In this document: piece by piece, positions 1-8,385 of the stretch
How positions within the stretch are numbered: the first letter of the stretch is position 1
Layout: each line of letters begins with the position of its first letter
Source of the DNA: an uncultured Altererythrobacter sp.
GTDB lineage: Bacteria; Pseudomonadota; Alphaproteobacteria; Sphingomonadales; Sphingomonadaceae
DNA length: 64,000 nucleotides
Direction: 5' to 3'
Assembly: GCA_913055875.1 (NCBI GenBank)
Contig: CAJXJY010000008.1
Span: forward strand, 1-64,000
The notes under the pieces: model-generated
The model's input: only the letters and a program-made list of their open reading frames with translations
What the model was told of the DNA's origin: nothing
Database searches by the model: none
Program-made: the position numbers and the translations under genes

Positions 1-75
1 GCCGCTGCCGTCGGCCTTGACCCGCGGCTTGACGTTGTAGTCGATCACCCGCTTGACGGGGACGAGGATTTTCAT
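1..75 (-). CDS. etfB: Electron transfer flavoprotein beta subunit, N-terminal 25 codons only
   Basis: The start of a leftward gene that runs off the left edge. The 25 visible residues begin [14 protein letters not shown], the characteristic opening of EtfB (first strand plus the conserved VKRVID segment). EtfB with EtfA carries electrons from acyl-CoA dehydrogenases to ETF:quinone oxidoreductase. The ATG is preceded by a good GGGAGAG ribosome site. A copy of the island's 14-bp palindrome (105-118) lies 30 bp upstream, so this electron carrier appears co-regulated with the six acyl-CoA dehydrogenases of the window. Family assignment is from the recognisable N-terminus only; the rest of the gene and any etfA are outside the window. 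Confidence 0.85.
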   Translation of the reverse strand, partial: MKILVPVKRVIDYNVKPRVKADGSG

Positions 76-104
76 GGCTTGGGCTCTCCCGAGTGGTGCT
101 CTAA

Positions 105-118
105 TTCCGATACCTCAA
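105..118 (-). promoter_or_regulatory. Palindromic operator candidate, site 1 (etfB)
   Basis: Read leftward it is TTGAGGTATCGGAA, two mismatches from the consensus TTGAGGTATCTCAA. It ends 30 bp upstream of the etfB ATG and just upstream of the ribosome site. Confidence 0.6.
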
Positions 119-209
119 TTGCGATCAATTTCAACCTGGCTGACCGTTGCAATGGCAATCTCGCGGGTTTCTCAGTCCAGAAATATGTCTCGAAAGCCCA
201 CGATCGCGA

Positions 210-1700
210 TCAGGCCTGATCCATCGCCTTGCTTGAGAGGATCTCTTTCAACGCGGTCAGCGCGACCTTCCCGGACAAGTTGCGGGGCAAGGCATCGAGG
301 ATCACGATTCGCGCAGGAACCTGATAGGCCAGCATGCGGTCTCTGCACCACGATCTGATCGCAATTGGCGAAACATTCTGCCCAACCCGCAATTCCACCG
401 CAGCTACCGGTGCCTCCCCGAGCCTATGGTCCGCACAACCGATCACAGCGGCGTCGGCCACCGCTGGATGCTGCCTTACCACATTTGCAACCGCATCGGG
501 CAGGATCTTGAATCCGCCGCGATTGATCGCGCCATCCGCGCGTCCATGGATGAAGAGAAATCCGTCCTCGTCGAGCGAGGCCAAGTCGGTTGTGCGAATC
601 CAGCTCGCACCAATCCGGTCGACTTTGGCTTCGAGCAAGCCTTGCTCCCCGGGTCCAAGCACGTGGCCACTTCCTTGGTCGACGACCCTGAGGGCCACGC
701 CCGTGCCCGCGCGCCCTACGCTTCCGCGCTTGCGGCGACCCCATTCCTGATAGGCATCCACCGACCAATTGGCGATGACACCGCCGAATTCCGTGGCGCC
801 GTAGGCGGGGAGGACGGGGATGCCGTAACGGGACTCGAATTCGGCCTGCAGCTCTTCGTCCAATCGACTGCCGCCAACCCCGATAACCTGCAGGCTTTCC
901 AGCCATTCGCGCCGCACCTGCGCGTCGAGTACCATCCGCACGCCGGTTGGTGTCAGGGCCCCGCGTACAGGGCGGTGGTCGCGGACGGCCTCCGCCCAAG
1001 CCTGCGGTTCGAACCGGTCGAGCAGGACCAGCCGCCCGCCGAGCGCAAGGACAGGCAATGTATAGACTAGGCCCGCCACATTCCCGAGCGGCGACGCCAT
1101 GATCTGCGGAGCATCGGCGTTGTCGCTTCCAACGTAGGCCGTGCGCGAATTCGCCACGAGTTGAGCGGCTGTATCCCATCGGATCGGCACCCTTTTCGGT
1201 GGCCCGGTGGTTCCGGAGGAGAGCAAGCGGAATGCGATGTCGGGATCGCCTTTGGCAATCACTGGCGCGGTACCCGGGCTTAGAATCGCGATTCGGGCGT
1301 CGCTCTCGCTCGTTGCGACGGCTATGGACCCGGCCTCCGACGCAGCGCGCAAGGTCGTCTCGTTCCAGTCGCCGCTATCGGCAACCACGACCGGCAATCG
1401 AAGGCGTCTGATATCCGAAGCGATTCCCGATGAGGTCTGGGCGCTGTAGATGAATGCCGTGCTGCGCCTGTCGCGCACATTCGCCGCAATGGTCGCGATA
1501 TGGGTGGGTCTGACCCGCGCGACGAGGCCGACCGTATGCGCCCTTGCAAAAACCGGAGCTACATGGTCGCAAAATTCCCGCAACCATTTCCAGTCTATCC
1601 AGCACGAGTCGAAATGCAACAGCGCTTCGCCGCCCTTGCTCGCCAGGTTCGCGGCGATGGCATCCGACAGATCGAACCGGGCAGAAGTTCGGTTCTTCAC
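210..1700 (-). CDS. AMP-dependent acyl-CoA ligase (first of two similar unusual ligases)
   Basis: Activates a carboxylic acid to its CoA thioester through an acyl-adenylate. The P-loop-like SSGTTGPPKR lies near residue 161, the adenylate-binding YGATEFGG near 300, and the RTTDL...GRADGAINRGGFKI hinge region near 365-400, ending with the C-terminal lysine motif NLSGKV. At 496 residues it is normal length. The closest relative in the window is the ligase at 16085-17587, which shares the GTTG.PKR.P and YGIPVL..YGATEF signatures. I chose the GTG at 1700 because it has a GAGG ribosome site and the upstream in-frame sequence does not resemble a ligase. The palindrome at 1760-1773 lies 60 bp upstream. 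The acid it activates is unknown. Confidence 0.85.
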   Translation of the reverse strand: MKNRTSARFDLSDAIAANLASKGGEALLHFDSCWIDWKWLREFCDHVAPVFARAHTVGLVARVRPTHIATIAANVRDRRSTAFIYSAQTSSGIASDIRRLRLPVVVADSGDWNETTLRAASEAGSIAVATSESDARIAILSPGTAPVIAKGDPDIAFRLLSSGTTGPPKRVPIRWDTAAQLVANSRTAYVGSDNADAPQIMASPLGNVAGLVYTLPVLALGGRLVLLDRFEPQAWAEAVRDHRPVRGALTPTGVRMVLDAQVRREWLESLQVIGVGGSRLDEELQAEFESRYGIPVLPAYGATEFGGVIANWSVDAYQEWGRRKRGSVGRAGTGVALRVVDQGSGHVLGPGEQGLLEAKVDRIGASWIRTTDLASLDEDGFLFIHGRADGAINRGGFKILPDAVANVVRQHPAVADAAVIGCADHRLGEAPVAAVELRVGQNVSPIAIRSWCRDRMLAYQVPARIVILDALPRNLSGKVALTALKEILSSKAMDQA

Positions 1701-1759
1701 CTGCCGGCCTCGCTTCCCACAACGCTGGAAAACATCGATTCCAATCTCGCTGCCTTCTA

Positions 1760-1773
1760 TTGATATACCTGTA
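1760..1773 (-). promoter_or_regulatory. Palindromic operator candidate, site 2 (acyl-CoA ligase)
   Basis: Leftward reading TACAGGTATATCAA, three mismatches from the consensus. It lies 60 bp before the GTG of the ligase and 216 bp before the divergent OYE gene. Confidence 0.6.
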
Positions 1774-1879
1774 TACGGTACGGCGAGCCTGTAGCCAAAC
1801 CATGCAACCCCGCCAGAACGCCTGAAACGCTCGCATATCGTATGAAGCTCGATTTTTGTGCTAGCCGCGCTTGCTGTAA

Positions 1880-1893
1880 TAGAACTATATGAA
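1880..1893 (+). promoter_or_regulatory. Weak palindrome-like site 14 (OYE operon)
   Basis: TAGAACTATATGAA has five mismatches from the consensus but shares TATATGAA with the clear site at 12695. It lies 96 bp upstream of the GTG at 1989. Listed because of its position; by sequence alone it would not qualify. Confidence 0.25.
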
Positions 1894-1988
1894 TACCAAT
1901 TCTGGCGGTCGCAGGTGTTCCTACAGCCTCGATAGCCTATGTCTGCCCACAAACACAAAACGGAAGAAGCCCGATAGCCGAGAGACAT

Positions 1989-3986
1989 GTGAACGAATTC
2001 TATCCCAATCTCTTTTCCCCGTTCGAGCTGGGGCGGCTGCGGCTGAAGAATCGCGTCGTCATGGCGCCGATGTCAAGTTCGCTCGGTGGAACGGACGGCA
2101 GGGTAACAGCCGATCAGATCGCGTTTTATCAGGAACGTGCGCGCGGTGGCTTCGGCTTGATCGTGGTCGAATTCACCAGCGTCGACCCGGACACGGGCCG
2201 TACCGAAACCCACCAGCTTTCGCTCGAATCCGATCGCAATCTCGATGGCCATTATAGGCTGGTCGATGCGCTGCACGAGAGCGGCACGAAGTGCTTCATC
2301 CAATTGCAGCATGGCGGCCGGTTCGCCCCGGCGAAGTTCCTCAGGGACGGCATCGTGCGTGGGCCAAGCCGGGTCTGGTCGCGCAAGGACCCGACCAAGC
2401 TGGTGGTCGAGGAGATGGACGATGCACTGATCCGCCATCTCGTCGAAGCTTTCGGCGCGGCGGCCGGGCGCGCGGCCCGGGCCGGCTATGACGGGATCGA
2501 GCTCCACGGCGCCCACGGTTATCTGCTGTCGCAATTCCTCTCGCCGATCTCGAACGAGCGTGACGACGAATGGGGCGGCGATGCGACACGGCGCATGGCG
2601 TTCCCCCTCGCCGTGATCCGCAGCGTGCGCGAGGCCATCGACAACCTGCCGTTCTGCTATCGCATTTCCGCCGACGAATTCGTCGCGGGCGGGCTCGATA
2701 TCGACACAACCTCCGAAATCTGCACGTATTTCGTCGAGGCCGGCGTCGATATTCTCCACGCCAGCACCGGCCGCGGCCCGCAGGCGTTCGACAAGGTGAT
2801 GGAGCCGATGTCGGCACCCGAGGGCTGGCGCCTGCCCTACGCCCGGCAGTTGCGGGAAACGACCGGCGCCCCGGTAATCGGTGTCGGCCAGATTCGCGTG
2901 CCCGAAACCGCCGAGAAGGCGATTGCCGATGGCGATTGCGACCTGATCGCGCTAGGGCGCCCATCGCTGACCGATCCTTATTGGCCCTCCAAGGCCGAGG
3001 CCGGCAAACCGGAATCGATCCGCCCATGCACCACCTGCAACTTCTGTATCGCGGCGGAAAACCTCCACCGCGTGACCTGCGCCGAGAATCCGCGCACGGG
3101 GCGCGAACTGCACGCGCCTATCCCCGACGATCTCGGCACGGGTAAACGCGCTGTGGTGGTCGGTGCGGGACCGGGCGGGATCAGTACGGCGCTGATGCTC
3201 GACCGGGCGGGATTCGAGACGCATCTGTTTGAGGCTCGTGACACGCTCGGCGGTGGAATCATCGCATCGGGCGCGCCTCCTGGCAAGGAATTGCTGCTGC
3301 GCTATCGCGACTATCTCGACCGGGAAGTGCAGGCGAGCGGAATCACCACGCATCTAGGCCAGCGGACCTCGCTCGATGAAATCTCGGCGATGGAGCCGGA
3401 TGTCGTGATAGTCGCTGCGGGCACGCGCCGACGCAGCCATAATATCGAAGGCGAGGACAGCGGCATCGTGGTGGAAGCCTACGACCTGCTGATGGGCGAT
3501 ACGGACGTGTCGTTCGGGAAAGGCGACCGGGTGGTGGTCTATGGGGGCGGCGAGACCGGCTGCGAGGCAAGCGAGTTCGCCGCGGCGCGCGGTGCCGCAG
3601 TGACCCTCGTCACCCGCTCGCGCGCCGATCAGCTCGCCCGGTCGGCGGAGATGGTCTACCGCTCCAACCTCGTCGGACGGCTGTCGGAGCATGACAGCAT
3701 CGAAGTGCTGGCGAGGCACCACATCACCGGCATCGGTAACGCAAACGTGAAGGTCGTCGGTGATGACGAGACTGAGCGCGAGTTGCCCGCCGATTACGTG
3801 CTGCTTGCCCAGGGCCGCGACCCGCAATCCGATCTCGCCGACGGCTTGATCGCTCTCGGCATCTCGACGCATGTCATCGGCGACAGCCGCAAGGGCGGGC
3901 GGATCGGGGATGCCGTGCACGACGGTTACGAGGCCATGCGCGCGATCGTTGCGCGATACGGCAAGCTGCAACCCGCGCTATGCTGA
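1989..3986 (+). CDS. Old-yellow-enzyme family FMN/FAD/[4Fe-4S] enoate reductase (2,4-dienoyl-CoA reductase type)
   Basis: A 665-residue two-part flavoenzyme. Residues 1-340 form the FMN TIM barrel with the substrate histidine pair of ELHGAHGYL (H173, H176). Cysteines 347, 350, 353 and 364 (CxxCxxCx10C) match the [4Fe-4S] ligands of the family, and a second dinucleotide domain starts at VVVGAGPGG (390-397). The family includes 2,4-dienoyl-CoA reductase, trimethylamine dehydrogenase and the bile-acid BaiCD/BaiH reductases, so reduction or desaturation of a conjugated enone or dienoyl-CoA is likely. The GTG start is preceded by a GAGAG site; an ATG two bases earlier is out of frame. It is followed after 15 bp by the gene at 4002, probably co-transcribed. 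Confidence 0.85.
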   Translation: MNEFYPNLFSPFELGRLRLKNRVVMAPMSSSLGGTDGRVTADQIAFYQERARGGFGLIVVEFTSVDPDTGRTETHQLSLESDRNLDGHYRLVDALHESGTKCFIQLQHGGRFAPAKFLRDGIVRGPSRVWSRKDPTKLVVEEMDDALIRHLVEAFGAAAGRAARAGYDGIELHGAHGYLLSQFLSPISNERDDEWGGDATRRMAFPLAVIRSVREAIDNLPFCYRISADEFVAGGLDIDTTSEICTYFVEAGVDILHASTGRGPQAFDKVMEPMSAPEGWRLPYARQLRETTGAPVIGVGQIRVPETAEKAIADGDCDLIALGRPSLTDPYWPSKAEAGKPESIRPCTTCNFCIAAENLHRVTCAENPRTGRELHAPIPDDLGTGKRAVVVGAGPGGISTALMLDRAGFETHLFEARDTLGGGIIASGAPPGKELLLRYRDYLDREVQASGITTHLGQRTSLDEISAMEPDVVIVAAGTRRRSHNIEGEDSGIVVEAYDLLMGDTDVSFGKGDRVVVYGGGETGCEASEFAAARGAAVTLVTRSRADQLARSAEMVYRSNLVGRLSEHDSIEVLARHHITGIGNANVKVVGDDETERELPADYVLLAQGRDPQSDLADGLIALGISTHVIGDSRKGGRIGDAVHDGYEAMRAIVARYGKLQPALC

Positions 3987-4001
3987 CCGAGGACTGACCC
4001 G

Positions 4002-4769
4002 ATGAGCGGCAAAGGCCCTTCCGCGACCGCACGCGCCTTCGCCCCGAGTTCGGGCGCGCAGTACAAGCTCGCCTATCTCGCCCAGCGCAGCCCCGTACTG
4101 GCGCCCGAAGCCTTTCCGCAGGCGTGGCGCGAGCACTCTCAACTGGCGAGCAGTTTCGGCACTTCGCTCGGCAAGCATTTCCTTAGTTCGCATCAGTGCG
4201 TGAAGCATCGCACGGACGTAATCGACGCGAGCTTCGCCAACGATTACGACGGGTCGACCATCCTCGGCATGAAAAGCTGGGAAGACCTGCTCGCCGCGCG
4301 TTATCACCCGCACGCACTGGACGAACTGCTTGAAGACGAGAAACGCGTGTTTGCCGGACCAGTCGACGACTGGACGATGGCGATTGAGGAAAAGGCCTTG
4401 CTGCAGGGCAAACCGACCGCCGACGTGATGCTGTCGTTTCTGACTCCGATACAGGCGGCGGATTTCCATACCCGGTCCCTCGATGCGGCAGGCGCGTTGG
4501 TTCACCTGCTGCCGGAGGCCTCGCGCATCGTTTGGAACCGCGTCGTCGACCCGGCGCCGTGCTACCCCTTTGCCGCCATGATCGAAGTCTGGCTGCCCGA
4601 TGCCGACACGGCAATCGCCGCTGCCGGTGACTCGCAGATCGTCCGGGCGCTCGAGCAGGCGGACCTCGCCGATCCGTTGCGGGGAGCGCGCCTGCTGGCC
4701 CGGCTCAACTTCGCCAAAGCCCGAGATGCCGCCGCCGGTGCGAATGGCTGGAGCGAGGAATCCACCTGA
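4002..4769 (+). CDS. Conserved protein, possibly EthD-like ferredoxin-fold
   Basis: A 255-residue soluble protein with no signal peptide or membrane segment. The N-terminal stretch around residues 22-50 (LAYLAQRSPVLAPEAF...WREHSQLA) resembles EthD/dimeric alpha-beta barrel proteins, and the second half looks like a repeat of the same fold (AAMIEVWLPDADTAIAA). EthD-like proteins accompany oxidative catabolic systems but their biochemical role is mostly undefined. It starts 15 bp after the OYE gene with its own GAGGA site, so it is probably translated from the same mRNA. The fold call is tentative; it could equally be listed as hypothetical. Confidence 0.55.
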   Translation: MSGKGPSATARAFAPSSGAQYKLAYLAQRSPVLAPEAFPQAWREHSQLASSFGTSLGKHFLSSHQCVKHRTDVIDASFANDYDGSTILGMKSWEDLLAARYHPHALDELLEDEKRVFAGPVDDWTMAIEEKALLQGKPTADVMLSFLTPIQAADFHTRSLDAAGALVHLLPEASRIVWNRVVDPAPCYPFAAMIEVWLPDADTAIAAAGDSQIVRALEQADLADPLRGARLLARLNFAKARDAAAGANGWSEEST

Positions 4770-4841
4770 ACGCGGGCTGCAATTAGATTCGCTCTTGATC
4801 CAGACAGCCTAGCGAAAGGTCCACCCGGCGCATCGAAGGTT

Positions 4842-4855
4842 TACAGGCCACTCAA
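4842..4855 (+). promoter_or_regulatory. Weak palindrome-like site 13 (aldehyde dehydrogenase operon)
   Basis: TACAGGCCACTCAA differs from the clear site 8 (TACAGGTAACTCAA read leftward) only at two central bases, but has five mismatches to the consensus. It lies 60 bp before the ATG at 4915. Confidence 0.3.
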
Positions 4856-4914
4856 CGAGGCGCATCGTTATGCTGACGCAAAATATATGACTGCGCGATG
4901 CAGTGGGAAGAGCG

Positions 4915-6381
4915 ATGCCAATTAGTCCAGCAAACACTTCGGTGCTGCCGAAGGCCGGGTTCATCATCGGTGGCGACAAGACCACCGACAGTTCGATCGG
5001 CACCTACGATCATCTTTACCCGGCGACGGGCAAGCTGACGCAGGCGGTGCCGCTCGCCGGCAAGAAGGAAATCGACGCTGCGGTGAAAGCCGCGCGCGCG
5101 GCGTTGCCCGGCTGGCGCGCCGTGCCCGCAAACGACAAGCGCAAGCTGATGCTGAAATTCGCCGCGGTCATCCGCGAGCATTTCGACGAGATCAAGGCGA
5201 TCGTCATGACGGAGAACGGCTCTCCCGACATGATGGCCGAGGCCTTTCCCGAATGGATCGCTGACCTGTTCGAATACAACGCAGGCTGGGCCGATAAGAT
5301 CGGTGGCGACATGATCACCACCTGGCCGGTGCCCGCCTTCGATTATACGATCGACGAGCCCTATGGCGTGATCGGCATCGTGGTGCCCTGGAATGGCCCG
5401 GCGATTTCCTTCGGGCAGATGATCGCGCCAGCGATGGCGGCGGGCAATACCTGTATCATCAAGCCGAGCGAATTCGCGCCCTACAGCTGCCTGCGCCTCG
5501 GCGAGCTGGCCTTGGAAGCGGGCATTCCCGAGGGCGTGATCAATGTCGTTCCCGGCGGCGGCGAAGGGGGCACTGCCCTGTGCAGCCATCCCGGCGTAGA
5601 CAAGCTGCACTTCACCGGCGGCGGGCACACCGCGCAGAAGGTGCTCGCCGCCGCGCAACCTAATCTGACGCCCGTCGGCCTCGAGCTGGGCGGCAAGTCC
5701 GCGCGACTCGTCTTCGCCGATGCCGACCGTGAGAAGGCGGTGCAGGCGGCGCTGATGGGCTGCATCCCGATGTCGGGCCAGGCCTGTATTGCCGGCACCC
5801 GCGTGCTGGTGGAGGACTCGATCTTCGACGGCTTCGTCGCCGACGTGCAGAACGCGGTCGGTTATGTGAAGGTCGGCGATCCGGCGGACAAGGATACCGC
5901 CATGGGCCCGCTGATCCATCAGCAGCAAATGGAGCGCGTGCTGGGTTTCGCTGAACGCGCGAGCGCCAACGGGGCGGAAATCCTGACCGGCGGCGAACGC
6001 ATGGGCGGTGATCTGGCCGACGGCTTCTTCGTCGGACCCACCCTGGTCGCCAATGTCGACAACAGCCACGAGGTCGTGCGCGACGAGGTTTTCGGACCGG
6101 TCGTCAGCTTCATGCGTTTCAAAAACGAAGAAGAGGCGATCGCGCTGGCAAACGACACGCCCTACGGCCTCGCGGCCTATATCGAGAGCAACGATGTCAC
6201 CCGCGTTCACCGCGTGGCCCAGGCGCTCGATGCGGGCAGTATCCTCGTCAACAACGCCTACGGGCTGCCGGCTGCGGCACCGTTCGGCGGGAACAAGCAG
6301 AGCGGCGTGGGGCGCGTCGGGGGGATCCACGGCATCCGCGAATTCGTGCGGACCAAAAACGTTTACATGAGCATGGCCTGA
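4915..6381 (+). CDS. NAD(P)-dependent aldehyde dehydrogenase
   Basis: Oxidises an aldehyde to a carboxylic acid. Full-length ALDH (488 residues) with the PWNGP nucleotide-binding segment, the general base in GLELGGKSA (E257) and the nucleophile in SGQACIAGTR (C291). The ATG at 4915 is preferred over the in-frame GTG at 4903 because GGGAAGAG sits correctly upstream of it. Followed after 38 bp by the VOC gene. The acid it produces would be a natural substrate for the acyl-CoA ligases of the island. A second, distantly related aldehyde dehydrogenase is at 31248-32651. Confidence 0.9.
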   Translation: MPISPANTSVLPKAGFIIGGDKTTDSSIGTYDHLYPATGKLTQAVPLAGKKEIDAAVKAARAALPGWRAVPANDKRKLMLKFAAVIREHFDEIKAIVMTENGSPDMMAEAFPEWIADLFEYNAGWADKIGGDMITTWPVPAFDYTIDEPYGVIGIVVPWNGPAISFGQMIAPAMAAGNTCIIKPSEFAPYSCLRLGELALEAGIPEGVINVVPGGGEGGTALCSHPGVDKLHFTGGGHTAQKVLAAAQPNLTPVGLELGGKSARLVFADADREKAVQAALMGCIPMSGQACIAGTRVLVEDSIFDGFVADVQNAVGYVKVGDPADKDTAMGPLIHQQQMERVLGFAERASANGAEILTGGERMGGDLADGFFVGPTLVANVDNSHEVVRDEVFGPVVSFMRFKNEEEAIALANDTPYGLAAYIESNDVTRVHRVAQALDAGSILVNNAYGLPAAAPFGGNKQSGVGRVGGIHGIREFVRTKNVYMSMA

Positions 6382-6419
6382 GCGCGTCGCCGGCCGTCAT
6401 TTTTGCAAGGAGCAGTACA

Positions 6420-6809
6420 ATGGCAAAACTTCGCCACGTCGCCATCACTGTCGACGACCTCGATAAGGAAAGCGAGTTCTACCAAAACACTTTTGAACTA
6501 GAGGAGATCAGCCGGGCCGGTACGTCCGAAATGGGCGCGATCTATCTCAGCGACGGTGTCATGAACATCGCGCTGATCAAGATCCCCGACGAGAACCACC
6601 CCAATTACGCAGAGCCGGGCATCAATCACATCGGCTTCGTGGTCGACGATATGGATGCTGCTATCGAGCGCGCCCAGAAATTCGGCAACAAGTGCATGGT
6701 CGATCCCAACGACCGCGATGCCGGTGTAACTTGGGAAATGAAGATGCAGACGCCGAGCGGCGTCGACTTCGATTTCTCGGAGCATGGCTGGCCGGGCATC
6801 ACGCTCTAA
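6420..6809 (+). CDS. VOC (glyoxalase/bleomycin-resistance) family protein
   Basis: A 129-residue vicinal-oxygen-chelate protein with two beta-alpha-beta-beta-beta units: the first begins LRHVAITVDDL (H6 is a likely metal ligand), the second INHIGFVVDDMD (His near residue 64). A glutamate near the C-terminus completes the usual ligand set. VOC members include glyoxalase I, methylmalonyl-CoA epimerase and extradiol dioxygenases. The small size and single-domain form favour an isomerase, epimerase or lyase over a ring-cleavage dioxygenase. Good AAGGAG site. It shares a transcript with the upstream aldehyde dehydrogenase and is followed by a strong hairpin. Confidence 0.8.
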   Translation: MAKLRHVAITVDDLDKESEFYQNTFELEEISRAGTSEMGAIYLSDGVMNIALIKIPDENHPNYAEPGINHIGFVVDDMDAAIERAQKFGNKCMVDPNDRDAGVTWEMKMQTPSGVDFDFSEHGWPGITL

Positions 6810-6834
6810 GCCGCTGCCCAATCGCGCCAAGTCA

Positions 6835-6866
6835 AGAGGGGCCGGGTCTTGCGATCCGGCCCCTCT
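6835..6866. terminator. Bidirectional hairpin terminator
   Basis: An 11-bp perfect GC-rich stem (6835-6845 with 6856-6866, AGAGGGGCCGG / CCGGCCCCTCT) with a 10-base loop, followed by a short T-rich run. It lies between the convergent VOC gene and MFS gene. Confidence 0.75.
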
Positions 6867-6874
6867 GCTTTCTC

Positions 6875-8293
6875 CTAGCTTTCGAGCGCGTCCAAATCGT
6901 TGCGTGCGCGCATCGCGGCATTGTAGCTGGTGCCCAGGAAGACCAGCGCGATCGCGCCGCATATCACTCCGACAATTGCCACCGAAGCGCCGACCTTGGC
7001 CGGATCGCCGAAGAATTCCTCGGTGAACAGCGCAATCACGGTCGGGCCTGCGAGCAGGCCGATCAACGTGGCGGTCATCGTCGCCAGCGCGATGGCCTGG
7101 CCGCGATAATCGGACGGCACGCCCTTTTGCAGCGCCACCACCATCGGCGAATTGAACGGGGCCGCCATGTGGTACATGCCGATGAAGAACAGCGCGACGC
7201 CCACGCTGCCCGCGAAATAGAACCCACTCACCGATGCGACGATGGCAACGCTGGTCGCCCCCATTAGGTAGCGGTGCGGCGCGTTCCTGATGCCGCGTGA
7301 TTCCAGCCAGTCGATCAACCAGCCGCCGCCGATATAGCCGACGAGTCCGCTCAGCATCTGCACGAAGCCCAGCGTGATACCGACTTCGCCCATGCTGAGC
7401 CCGAACACTCGGCTGAGATAGGCCGGTGTCCAGCTGGTAAGGCCGTAAGCAAGTGCACCCATCGCGCTGCAGCCCAGTGCGAGGCCAGCCATGAACAGCC
7501 AGTTGGCACGCAGCCAGGCCAGATAGCCCGCCTTGGCCGCGGTCGTGGCGGCAGGGGTGATGTCTGGACCGGTTTCGACCATAGCCGGAGCGTCCGCGGG
7601 CTGCCGCTTGCCCGCAGCGCGAAGCGCATCGGCTTCGTCCCGACCGGGTAGCAGCACGGTCAGAAACGCCAGCAATACGCCGGGCAGGCCGAGAATCAGG
7701 AAGACAGCCTGCCATGGGCTCACCGCACCGATTGCCGGCAATGTGGCCGATCCCATGGTTTCGGTGAAATCGACCAGCATGCCGCCACTCAGCACCGCCA
7801 TGCCGCCGCCGAGCGCCGCCGCGCTACCCATGAGCCCGGTCGCCCGCGCCACCTGATGCTTGGGAAACAGGTCGGGGATCATGGCGAATGCCGCCGGTGC
7901 CAGCGCCGCCTCGCCGACGCCGACGAAGAAGCGCGACATGAACATTTCGCCGAAACTGCTGGCGAGCCCGCCCGCCGCCGTGGCTAGCGACCACACCGTG
8001 ACCCCGAGATAGATCACCCAACGCCGCGACCAGCGGTCGGCCAGCCACGCCAGCGGCAGGCTGGCAAGTCCGAAGCACAATGCGAAAGCGAGGCCGGTGA
8101 GATAGCTGAACTGCACATCGTCGAGTCCGAGGTCGGCCTTGATCGGATCGACCAGCAGCGCGATGATCATCCTGTCGGCGTAGGACAGGATGGTGAACAG
8201 GACGAGGATCGCCAGAGCGAGGAGCGCCTTCGGATGGCGTTTGACGAGTCCGGGTGCGTTTGCCGAACCTCCACCAAGATCAACTGCAACCAT
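6875..8293 (-). CDS. MFS transporter (spinster/ACS-like)
   Basis: A 472-residue inner-membrane transporter with about twelve hydrophobic segments. The MFS signature between helices 2 and 3 reads LAWLADRWSRRW (near residue 85), and SYADRM in helix 1 is typical of spinster and anion:cation symporter relatives. A soluble loop of about 45 residues (near 215-260) separates the two halves. It is transcribed away from the MaoC/Ltp2 operon, with a shared palindrome at 8339-8352 lying 45 bp upstream of its ATG. Probable role is uptake of the island's substrate or an intermediate. Confidence 0.85.
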   Translation of the reverse strand: MVAVDLGGGSANAPGLVKRHPKALLALAILVLFTILSYADRMIIALLVDPIKADLGLDDVQFSYLTGLAFALCFGLASLPLAWLADRWSRRWVIYLGVTVWSLATAAGGLASSFGEMFMSRFFVGVGEAALAPAAFAMIPDLFPKHQVARATGLMGSAAALGGGMAVLSGGMLVDFTETMGSATLPAIGAVSPWQAVFLILGLPGVLLAFLTVLLPGRDEADALRAAGKRQPADAPAMVETGPDITPAATTAAKAGYLAWLRANWLFMAGLALGCSAMGALAYGLTSWTPAYLSRVFGLSMGEVGITLGFVQMLSGLVGYIGGGWLIDWLESRGIRNAPHRYLMGATSVAIVASVSGFYFAGSVGVALFFIGMYHMAAPFNSPMVVALQKGVPSDYRGQAIALATMTATLIGLLAGPTVIALFTEEFFGDPAKVGASVAIVGVICGAIALVFLGTSYNAAMRARNDLDALES

Positions 8294-8338
8294 GACTTGC
8301 CTCGCCCTTTGTCATTTGTCCTAGTCTCTCGACAGCAA

Positions 8339-8352
8339 TTCAGATACCTGTA
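8339..8352. promoter_or_regulatory. Palindromic operator candidate, site 3 (divergent MFS / MaoC operons)
   Basis: TTCAGATACCTGTA; leftward TACAGGTATCTGAA, three mismatches from the consensus and itself a good inverted repeat (CAG-GTAT-CTG). It lies 45 bp before the MFS ATG and 33 bp before the MaoC ATG, so one site can serve both operons. Confidence 0.65.
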
Positions 8353-8385
8353 TTAGTGGATTTCGAGAGGAGTGCAATCGATCCG

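Noticed and set aside
4852-6330. A 492-residue open frame on the minus strand, the same length as the aldehyde dehydrogenase
   Set aside because: It is the mirror image of the real gene; the translation is His/Arg/Gly-rich with no family motif, as expected for antisense of GC-rich coding DNA.
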